This document shows, piece after piece, positions 1 through 5,651 of a stretch of 34,490 nucleotides of DNA. The stretch covers positions 1-34,490 of the forward strand of contig JARIED010000023.1 in the NCBI GenBank assembly GCA_029266945.1. The letters run 5' to 3'. The position numbers and the translations under genes are program-made. Numbering within the stretch: the stretch's first letter is position 1; every line of letters starts with the position of its first letter. Below the pieces are notes generated by a model. The model was not told where the DNA came from. It did no database searches and saw nothing but the letters and a program-made list of their open reading frames with translations. This DNA comes from Slackia sp. (GTDB lineage Bacteria; Actinomycetota; Coriobacteriia; Coriobacteriales; Eggerthellaceae).

Positions 1-67
1 AGATGTAGAACAGATAGATAGTTGCGAGAACGCCGATCGCGCCGACGCATCCCGTCACGGCTTCCAT
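1..67 (-). CDS. N-terminal part of a very small membrane protein, possibly KdpF (runs off the window)
   Basis: The reverse strand reads ATG at 67 and stays open to the window edge, giving 22 residues (start MEAVTGCVGAIGV, end IYLFYI). These are almost entirely a hydrophobic membrane helix. An AAAGGAG ribosome site lies about 10 bases upstream. Few proteins begin with a helix at residue 4. KdpF, the roughly 30-residue accessory peptide of the KdpFABC potassium pump, is one, and it typically ends in a YLxYxLxxPExF pattern that IYLFYI resembles. The gene is first in its transcription unit, as kdpF normally is. The identification as KdpF is inference, because the C-terminus and any kdpA lie outside the window. 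It could equally be another small membrane peptide or the start of a longer protein. Confidence 0.45.
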   Translation of the reverse strand, partial: MEAVTGCVGAIGVLATIYLFYI

Positions 68-220
68 TGGTTGCCAGCTCCTTTCCCTCCCAGCGGCCTT
101 CGCCGCCGACGATGACGCCGTTTCGGACAAGCAACGAGGCCGAGGCGCATTCGTCGCCCGATTTCCTCAGCCCCACACCGAAACGAAGCCGCATAGAGAC
201 ACACACCTCTGTGCGGCCCG

Positions 221-291
221 ATTCATACAATAGGAAAGTTCTCATTAACGCGATGTTAGGGCGCATGCCGCAAGCGTTAAGGTTGCATTAA
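221..291 (-). promoter_or_regulatory. Candidate promoter with helically phased TTA repeats for the partial gene at 1-67
   Basis: On the plus strand the element TTA(A/G)(C/G)G occurs at 245, 256 and 277, with TTAAG again at 288. The spacings are 11, 21 and 11 bases. A possible -10 box (reverse strand TATGAAT, 221-227, or TATTGT, 227-232) lies just downstream for a leftward transcript. Direct repeats on an 11-base period next to a -10 box without a clear -35 are typical of OmpR/PhoB/KdpE-type activators. The regulator itself is not in the window, so the assignment is inference. Confidence 0.35.
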
Positions 292-569
292 GACGCGGCG
301 GCGCTTTCGCTCAGACGCGCCCGAAAAAATATCGAAGCGATTTCGAAGGCGATTCGCCGACAAGGTCGGATACGAATGCACCCGACCTTCATCGCAAGCA
401 CATAAGCCGACTACACGGCGCAATCCGCTTCGGCAACACACCAATACGAAGCACTATCGCGAACCATGAGGGCAACTAGGCAGAAACCGATATCGACGAT
501 GGATTCTCCATGGATGGCTCCGTCGCAAAAACTGCACTCGACGAAAAAACCAAAACGCCTCCCGACGCG
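292..569. other. Intergenic stretch without a supported gene
   Basis: I see no credible coding region here. The only structure noted is an 8-bp inverted repeat, AAGGTCGG at 362-369 and CCGACCTT at 382-389. It has no T-tract on either side and could be a weak transcription stop for the gene at 570-1871. Confidence 0.4.
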
Positions 570-1871
570 CTAGAGCACGCCCGTCGCCGCGTCGCCCAGG
601 CTCATCACGCGCTTGCGCAGCGCGGGGCACGCTTTAAACACGAACGCCCTTCCCTCGTGCTCGCGCACGAGGCAGCCGCGGCGCTCGAGCTCCAGAAAGT
701 CGGCCCGAGCCGTGGCGTAGGCGACATCGAACGTCCTTTGATGGGGCCCGATGCGCAACGCCGCGTCGGGCTCTTTGCAAAGCGCCGAGATGATCGACTT
801 CTGCCGGTCGTTCATGGGGAAATCGAACATGGCGCCGATGCGGTCGTTCAGGCGCTTGAGCCCGTCGATCGTCTCTTCCAGACGGTCTATTTCGTTGAGG
901 TAGAACTTCGTGTACATGAAGAAATACGACGTGAAATCGAACCCGAACCCGCGGTCGATCGACCAGCTTTCGAACACCGATTTCATCAAGGGCGTATTGA
1001 GGTTGCCGAACGGGTAATAGCCCACGGGAACCCAGCTGAGCACGGGAAAGCCCCACTTCGACGCCAGCACGTTGCGCAAAAGCACGCCCACCAGCGAATT
1101 AAGGCACGGAAACACCTCGAAGTTCCAGAAATACCAGGTGATATTGATGATACGTTGAATAGGGCCGAAACGCTGCTCCTGCCCCTCTCCAAGCTGGGCC
1201 AGATGGCATATGGCATCCAAACACGATTTGCTGTCGGGCGGCGAAATGCGCTCGTCGATCGGACAGATTTTCGCGCGGCGGGGCAGAAGGCTTATGTCGA
1301 CGCCCTCGATCAGCCGATAATACAGCGTTTCGATCAGACCGTGCGTGATTTCGCGCATACCGAGCGACTCGGCTTCGCGGCTTATTTCGATGTAATTGCC
1401 GATGACGCGGTCGAGCGGGGTGCGCGGCGTGCGACGGCCAGCGAAGATGTCGTGAATGCGCGCGTCGGACACATCGGCACCTTCGGCCTCGAGCGCGCGA
1501 GCGAGCGTGCGTTCGATCGACCGCGTCAAAAACGGCGAGCCCTTCAAGACATCGATATCGCAATCGAGGGGATAGCCTGTCTTGCAGCGGATTTCGAGCA
1601 TCTTCGAGTCGAACGAAAGCGCCGTGGTGGTGACGAACCAGCAGTCGGCCGTGCGATACGGCTCGCTCGGCATGAACACGGCGACCTGCTTGCAGATGGC
1701 CGTCAGAAGCTTCCACATGTCGTCTTTACCGTAGCCGTCGGGAAGCTCGTAATCGTCAAGATCGTCATAGAGCAGCAGGCCGCTGTCGAACGCGGAGCGC
1801 AGCCGACGCAGGCGCCCGTCGTTCATGAGCGTCAAGATGTCCTCTTTGGCGCGTTCCGAATCTTCTCGCAT
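570..1871 (-). CDS. Fic-fold protein with degenerate catalytic motif and C-terminal winged helix
   Basis: A 433-residue protein starting at ATG 1871 behind GCGGAGGCGTT; the reading frame is open further upstream but lacks a better start. Residues about 150-340 look like the helical Fic fold. The segment around residues 251-267 (FEVFPCLNSLVGVLL) lines up with the Fic signature HPFxxGNGRxxRLL. The phenylalanine, one asparagine, a glycine and the LL pair are kept, but the catalytic His is replaced by Glu and the GNGR anion-binding loop is lost. A Fic-like helix bundle follows. Residues about 351-413 form a winged-helix-like end (DRQKSIISALCKEP onward, then FLELERRGCLV), common in Fic proteins. 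Fic enzymes attach AMP or other groups to target proteins; this one is probably inactive or altered. It may act as a DNA-binding regulator. It stands alone, with no antitoxin gene next to it. Confidence 0.6.
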   Translation of the reverse strand: MREDSERAKEDILTLMNDGRLRRLRSAFDSGLLLYDDLDDYELPDGYGKDDMWKLLTAICKQVAVFMPSEPYRTADCWFVTTTALSFDSKMLEIRCKTGYPLDCDIDVLKGSPFLTRSIERTLARALEAEGADVSDARIHDIFAGRRTPRTPLDRVIGNYIEISREAESLGMREITHGLIETLYYRLIEGVDISLLPRRAKICPIDERISPPDSKSCLDAICHLAQLGEGQEQRFGPIQRIINITWYFWNFEVFPCLNSLVGVLLRNVLASKWGFPVLSWVPVGYYPFGNLNTPLMKSVFESWSIDRGFGFDFTSYFFMYTKFYLNEIDRLEETIDGLKRLNDRIGAMFDFPMNDRQKSIISALCKEPDAALRIGPHQRTFDVAYATARADFLELERRGCLVREHEGRAFVFKACPALRKRVMSLGDAATGVL

Positions 1872-2272
1872 AACGCCTCCGCTCGCATGTCGCGCATGAC
1901 GGCTCGCGAATCGCGCGCGACGCGCAAGCCCCAGGACTGCATTCGCAGCATACCGATTTCCGATCGCGCGAGTGCGCGTTTCGCATCGGCAGCGTATACT
2001 GGCCACTTTACTATCGATCCCCGACAAAAGCAGTATCGATTTAAATCATATTATCTATCAATTTTTTAGATATTGATATTACAGCGAAATACTTTATAGT
2101 GAAGATATCGCAAGATTCGGCGTATGGAACAGCAAAATCCCGCAATAACAGAGGTGTTTCAAATGTCGAGCCGCGCGATGCGCATCGTACGGACGCGAAC
2201 GCGAACGCATCCGAAACAACCGCGGTGCGCGAGAAAAAGCCTCCTTAGAACCGGAAACATCCGGGTCATCGT
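1872..2272. other. Intergenic region with an AT-rich patch upstream of the Fic-like gene
   Basis: No supported gene. Positions about 2030-2110 are strikingly AT-rich against the GC-rich background. They hold nested inverted repeats: TATCTA at 2052-2057 with TAGATA at 2067-2072, and TATCAA at 2056-2061 with TTGATA at 2073-2078. This could be a promoter or operator region for the leftward Fic-like gene, but I cannot place a convincing -35/-10 pair. Confidence 0.35.
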
Positions 2273-2314
2273 GAACCCCTTCGAACCGCCGCGACACACG
2301 GTTCGAAGGGGTTC
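2273..2314. repeat. Perfect 16-bp inverted repeat (terminator-like, no T-tract)
   Basis: GAACCCCTTCGAACCG at 2273-2288 is the exact reverse complement of 2299-2314, with a 10-base loop. Neither side is followed by a run of T, so it is not a standard intrinsic terminator. It lies 17 bases after the stop codon of the small reverse-strand ORF at 2331-2486, which fits a transcript-end or mRNA-stabilising structure, or the end of a repeated element. Confidence 0.7.
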
Positions 2315-2330
2315 TCCACGTTCTGGGGCC

Positions 2331-2486
2331 TTACATGTCCAACGCGGGCGCGTAACTCCGAAACCAAGGCTTGTCAGGCGCGCTTTTGTCCGTCAGGCCG
2401 AAAACCGAAGGCAGCCGCTGAGCGTCCGCCCCATTACAGCCCGAGATGAGCCGCCGGCAAGTATCGGCGGCAGCCATTCGGCGCAT
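2331..2486 (-). CDS. Unrecognised 51-residue ORF or 3' remnant of a gene
   Basis: A reverse-strand ORF from ATG 2486 to TAA 2331. It reads like real protein rather than noise, especially its second half (AQRLPSVFGLTDKSAPDKP then WFRSYAPALDM), with balanced composition and one Trp. An in-frame TAG lies just upstream of the ATG and no ribosome site is visible. It may therefore be the tail of a decayed gene or part of a repeated element rather than an expressed peptide. Upstream at 2545-2563 a small hairpin (CCCCTC and GAGGGG) is present, and downstream is the perfect inverted repeat at 2273-2314. I do not recognise a family. Confidence 0.3.
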   Translation of the reverse strand: MRRMAAADTCRRLISGCNGADAQRLPSVFGLTDKSAPDKPWFRSYAPALDM

Positions 2487-2711
2487 GGCCTACAGTTCGG
2501 CAGCGCCCCGAGGAGCCGTCGACCTGGCGCTCTCAAACAGCCAGCCCCTCAAGGGCCGAGGGGTTGCGCCCCCTCCCATTCCACAGGCGCGAGACCCCCT
2601 GGCACCGCTGTGCTCCATGCGCGAACGGTCTCGTCGCCGCGCCATATGCTGCGCACGACTCCGACCCGCGCGGTCGATGCGGATTCCGCCCGACCGCGCC
2701 CGCCCGAAACG
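2487..2711. other. Intergenic stretch, nothing firmly identified
   Basis: GC-rich sequence between the small ORF and the terminator of the DUF1385 gene. Apart from the CCCCTC/GAGGGG hairpin at 2545-2563 I see no gene, and both strands show only overlapping low-quality open frames typical of high GC. Confidence 0.4.
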
Positions 2712-2744
2712 AAAAAGCCGCCCGCCCCTCTCAGGACAGGCGGC
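2712..2744 (-). terminator. Intrinsic terminator of the thyX-DUF1385 unit
   Basis: On the reverse strand GCCGCCTGTCC, a short loop and GGGCGGGCGGC form a GC-rich stem followed by TTTTTCG. It sits about 20 bases after the DUF1385 stop codon. Confidence 0.85.
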
Positions 2745-2764
2745 TTGAGCATGCCGCAACGGGC

Positions 2765-3874
2765 TTACACGGCCTTGGCCGCTTCGGCGTCTTCGCGCTC
2801 GATCACCTTCTTCATGGCTTCGATCGCGCATTCGACTTGGCCGTCGTCGGGCTCGCGCGTGGTCAGGCGCTGCATCTGCATGCCCGGCCACAGAATGACC
2901 TTGACCAACGGGTTGTCGGGGTGGCTGCCCGCCCACTTCACCGTGATTTCGTAGCTGATGCCCGCGATCAAAGGCATCAGCAAAATACGCACCGCGATGA
3001 CCAGCGCCAGCTTGATCGGGCCGTCGGGCACGCCCCACGCCTCAATCAGCGCATTGAGCGGCGTGACCGTGTACACCAGAATGGCGATAATCATGACCAT
3101 GATCAGAAACGCGGTGCCGCAGCGCACATGCAGGCGCGGGAAGCTGCGCGCGTTCTCGGGCGTCAGCTCGAGCCCGTGTTCGAAGCAGTGAATGGTCTTA
3201 TGCTCCGCTCCGTGATAGCCGAACATGCGCTTGATGTCCTCCATGCGGCCGATCAGCCAGATGTAGAACACGAAGATGGCCACGCGCACGATGCCGTCCA
3301 CGATATTCCAGGCAAGTGTATTGCTGTCATACTCGCCTACCAGCAGGTTCGCGATGACCGCCGGCGCGATGATGAACAGCGCCACGCCCAGCACCAGGCC
3401 GAGCACCATGGAAAACGCCATCTCCTTCTTGCCGAACTCGAAGGAATCGTCGGCCTTTTCACCAGAATCGTCGCCCGAGAAGTCGACCGTCGAAAGCGCG
3501 GCCGCCTCTTCGGCGGGAACGGCCTGCTCGGCCGCATCCGTCAAAGGATCCTTCGCATCCTCTTTCGCAGGCTCGCTATCGGAGAATGCGTGCAAGGCGG
3601 CCACTTCGAGCGCCTTGTAGCCCAGCACGAGACTCTCGACGAAAGCGCGGCAGCCGCGCACGATCGGCCAGTACAGCCACTTGTTCTTCGAACGGCCGCT
3701 GGCAAGGTCGTGCTCTTCGACGTAAATCGCACCCGCAGGCTCGCGTACGGCGGCGGCCCAGTTGTACTTGCCGCGCATCATGACGCCCTCGATCAGCGCC
3801 TGGCCGCCCACATGCGTTTTCAGCGCGCCGTCTTCGGAAAACGCACGTTTCAGATCGCTTTGTTTTTCACTCAC
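2765..3874 (-). CDS. DUF1385 (YqhQ-like) integral membrane protein
   Basis: A 369-residue protein beginning GTG at 3874, one base of which is shared with the thyX stop codon, so translation is probably coupled. Family hallmarks are the N-terminal GGQALIEGVMMRG (about residues 23-35) and the histidine-rich MFGYHGAEHKTIHCFEHG near residue 220. These are conserved in DUF1385 proteins and could bind a metal. Several membrane helices are visible (about 154-178, 190-207, 250-270, 285-305). Between the N-terminal domain and the first helix is an acidic stretch, about residues 98-145, rich in Asp, Glu and Ala. The biochemical function of the family is not established as far as I know. The family is often near translation or nucleotide genes, which fits the thyX neighbour. 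Confidence 0.88.
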   Translation of the reverse strand: MSEKQSDLKRAFSEDGALKTHVGGQALIEGVMMRGKYNWAAAVREPAGAIYVEEHDLASGRSKNKWLYWPIVRGCRAFVESLVLGYKALEVAALHAFSDSEPAKEDAKDPLTDAAEQAVPAEEAAALSTVDFSGDDSGEKADDSFEFGKKEMAFSMVLGLVLGVALFIIAPAVIANLLVGEYDSNTLAWNIVDGIVRVAIFVFYIWLIGRMEDIKRMFGYHGAEHKTIHCFEHGLELTPENARSFPRLHVRCGTAFLIMVMIIAILVYTVTPLNALIEAWGVPDGPIKLALVIAVRILLMPLIAGISYEITVKWAGSHPDNPLVKVILWPGMQMQRLTTREPDDGQVECAIEAMKKVIEREDAEAAKAV

Positions 3875-4554
3875 TAGGAACGCACCACTTTCGGATACGG
3901 TTTACCGCAGGTCATCTTACCTTCGATGCACTTGCCGCGCACGCACGACGGTCCGGCGTCCAAGAACACATACGGCGCCGTGGGGCGGACGAGCTCGAGC
4001 ATCTTCTGCGCGAGCTCGCGGATTTCCCACTGGGCGCGATTGCAACAACGCAGCTCGAAGAAGTGCAGCAGCTCGCGCACGTTCATCGTGACCACAATCT
4101 TGGTCTCGGCGGCGTTCGGAAGCAGATAGCGCGCGTCTTCGGCGGGAATGCCCGCCTCGAGCAGCTTAGTGTATGCCGTAACCGCCTCTTCGATGGCTTC
4201 GTCGAACAGGGCGCTCGCCTCTTCGTTTTCGGCCACGGTGTCGGGCTTGACCGTCGCGAAGCCGTCCTTGAACTTCACATAGCGCTGAGACTGCTGATTG
4301 AAGCTGGCGAGGCGATGGCGAACCAGCTGGTGCGTGAGCGCGCGCGACACGCCGTCGATCGCGAACGTGTAACTCACATGTTCGAGCGTCGAGAAATGAC
4401 CGCTCTTCATGATGGTGGAAAGCACGCTCTGCACGCGCTCCGGCGGCATGGTCTTCATTAGCTCGGACGCGCCGACGGGCGCATAACACAGACGCGCGGC
4501 GGTCGCGATCGCGCGCTCCGGGTCGGGAGTATGGTAAAGAAGCTCGACTCGCAT
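3874..4554 (-). CDS. thyX: Flavin-dependent thymidylate synthase ThyX
   Basis: A 226-residue protein that makes dTMP from dUMP using methylenetetrahydrofolate, FAD and NADPH. The diagnostic ThyX motif RHRxxSxxxxSxRY is present as RHRLASFNQQSQRY at residues 79-92. The surrounding GHFSTLEHVSYTFAIDGVSRALTHQ is also typical, as is the late RELLHFFELRC. Start ATG 4554 follows AAAGGAGAG. The C-terminus carries an extra Cys-containing tail (CVRGKCIEGKMTCGKPYP), seen in several ThyX relatives. Its stop overlaps the GTG of the DUF1385 gene by one base. There is no thyA in the window, so this may be the only dTMP source. A terminator at 4591-4614 separates it from the metal regulator upstream, so it may have its own weak promoter or depend on read-through. 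Confidence 0.95.
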   Translation of the reverse strand: MRVELLYHTPDPERAIATAARLCYAPVGASELMKTMPPERVQSVLSTIMKSGHFSTLEHVSYTFAIDGVSRALTHQLVRHRLASFNQQSQRYVKFKDGFATVKPDTVAENEEASALFDEAIEEAVTAYTKLLEAGIPAEDARYLLPNAAETKIVVTMNVRELLHFFELRCCNRAQWEIRELAQKMLELVRPTAPYVFLDAGPSCVRGKCIEGKMTCGKPYPKVVRS

Positions 4555-4590
4555 CGGGCTCTCCTTTCTTTTCGAAATGCATTACATAAT

Positions 4591-4614
4591 AAAAGAGCGC
4601 CCGCACGGGCGCTC
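4591..4614 (-). terminator. Intrinsic terminator after the DtxR-type regulator
   Basis: Reverse strand GAGCGCCCGTGCGGGCGCTC folds into a strong stem followed by TTTTATTATG. It lies between the regulator stop codon and thyX and marks the end of the feo unit. Confidence 0.85.
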
Positions 4615-4671
4615 CCCAAGGCAATGCGTATCTGTGGAAAGAACACGAAGCGAAGCGGCGCGGAGTGCCTT

Positions 4672-5106
4672 CTAGCGTAGGTCCTCGATGCCCACCGATG
4701 CCAGATATTCCTTCCATTTTTCAAACGATGCGCGGCTGATACCGTGTTCGAGCTGGCAGGCCTCGTAGTTCGCCAACTCGGGATCGATGCCGATCTTTTC
4801 GGTAAGGAAGCGGAACAGCAGGTTATGACGCAGCCATATTGCCGATCCGTACGCATAGCCCGCTTCAGTCATCGTGATGTCACCGTAATGGGGCTGCTCG
4901 ACGTAGCCTTTTTCCTTGAGGTTCGCCACGGCCTTGGAAACCGAGGCCTTCGACACGCAGAGCTTGGTGGCCACGTCCACGGCGCGCACTGACCCGTTCG
5001 AATCGCCCGCGAGGTCGGCGATGGCCTCGAGGTAATCTTCCAATGAGTGGCTGAGCTCTCCATCCGTGCGCGTTTCCATCATCGTTTCGGTTTGCATGTT
5101 AGTCAT
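4672..5106 (-). CDS. DtxR/MntR-family metal-dependent transcriptional repressor
   Basis: A 144-residue protein. I chose ATG 5106 because GAGGAG lies 7 bases ahead of it. An ATG two codons earlier sits too close to that site, and the frame open further upstream is not coding-like. Residues about 15-75 hold the winged-helix DNA-binding domain (SLEDYLEAIADL, then VATKLCVSKASVSKAVANLKEKGYV). Residues 75-144 form the metal-binding and dimer domain with HNLLFRFL and EACQLEHGIS, whose Glu, Cys and His resemble the metal ligands of DtxR/MntR (ExxCxxEH). There is no SH3-like third domain, so it is closer to short MntR/IdeR forms. Being last in the feo cluster, it likely senses Fe2+ or Mn2+ and represses these genes. 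Its start overlaps the end of the upstream small gene. Confidence 0.88.
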   Translation of the reverse strand: MTNMQTETMMETRTDGELSHSLEDYLEAIADLAGDSNGSVRAVDVATKLCVSKASVSKAVANLKEKGYVEQPHYGDITMTEAGYAYGSAIWLRHNLLFRFLTEKIGIDPELANYEACQLEHGISRASFEKWKEYLASVGIEDLR

Positions 5107-5290
5107 CCACATTCTCCTCGGGCGATTCTTGGTCGGGATTCGTCTTCGTTTTCGGCCTGTCGCAGGCGCAGCCCGTATACGAACACGTCGAACAACGCGG
5201 AAGACCGCTTTCGGGTCCTTTCCTCGCAATGCGCACAACGACGATCAGCGCACACGCGGCAACCAGCGCCAGAAAAACGAAACCCCACAT
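5099..5290 (-). CDS. Small Cys-containing single-helix membrane protein of the feo cluster
   Basis: A 63-residue protein from ATG 5290, eight bases after AAGGAGG. Residues 2-22 are one hydrophobic helix (WGFVFLALVAACALIVVV), followed by basic RIARK. A short tail carries four Cys (RCSTCSYTGCACDRPK) and ends acidic. The layout matches the FeoB-associated Cys-rich membrane protein family, although this copy is less Cys-rich than its neighbour at 5385-5582. Its TAA stop lies inside the start region of the metal regulator, so the two are translationally linked. The likely place is the membrane beside FeoB with the Cys tail in the cytoplasm. A role in iron handling is inferred from context only. 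Confidence 0.7.
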   Translation of the reverse strand: MWGFVFLALVAACALIVVVRIARKGPESGLPRCSTCSYTGCACDRPKTKTNPDQESPEENVDD

Positions 5291-5326
5291 CCAGACCCTC
5301 CTTTTTCCGTCTCCACCATACCACAA

Positions 5327-5356
5327 CGCCCGCCTGCGTATTCACGCAAGCGGGCG
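5327..5356 (-). terminator. Terminator-like hairpin between the two Cys-rich genes
   Basis: 5327-5339 and 5344-5356 pair at 12 of 13 positions around a 4-base loop. The T-tract on the reverse strand is poor (TTGTGG), so it may slow or partly stop transcription, or protect the mRNA, rather than fully terminate. Confidence 0.4.
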
Positions 5357-5384
5357 CCGAAGCGGTCGGGGGGGGATTCGCGGG

Positions 5385-5582
5385 CTAGAAAGCCTCGGGT
5401 CCTTTCGCCGCCTTATCCATATCGGTCACCATCCGGTCAGCCGCCGCGCATGAAGCGCACGACGAGCATCCTCCGGAACAATGCTCCTTGCAGCCGCACA
5501 TGCCCTTCTTGCGAAAGGAACGCACAGCCAGGCAGACGCACGCAACCACGATGGCCAACACGATGGCCGTAGCCAGGTTCAT
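5385..5582 (-). CDS. FeoB-associated Cys-rich membrane protein
   Basis: A 65-residue protein starting ATG 5582 after GGAGG. One N-terminal membrane helix (LATAIVLAIVVACVCLAVRSF, residues 3-23) is followed by KKGMCGCKEHCSGGCSSC and a further CASC. This gives seven Cys within about 25 residues. This is the classic arrangement of the FeoB-associated Cys-rich family, found right after feoB in many Firmicutes and Actinobacteria. The Cys cluster probably faces the cytoplasm and may bind Fe2+ leaving the FeoB channel or substitute for FeoC; this role is not proven for the family. It lies 69 bases after feoB. Confidence 0.88.
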   Translation of the reverse strand: MNLATAIVLAIVVACVCLAVRSFRKKGMCGCKEHCSGGCSSCASCAAADRMVTDMDKAAKGPEAF

Positions 5583-5651
5583 GACGCCGCCTCCTTCCTT
5601 CGCGCGACGCAGGCCGCTTCGCCCGGGCGCGATTCGTCGTTACAGCATGCC

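Noticed and set aside
510..2069. Plus-strand open frame of 519 codons across the Fic-like gene
   Set aside because: It is the complement of a coding gene in high-GC DNA. The protein is Arg- and His-rich without family motifs, and the minus strand has the ribosome site and Fic-like signatures.
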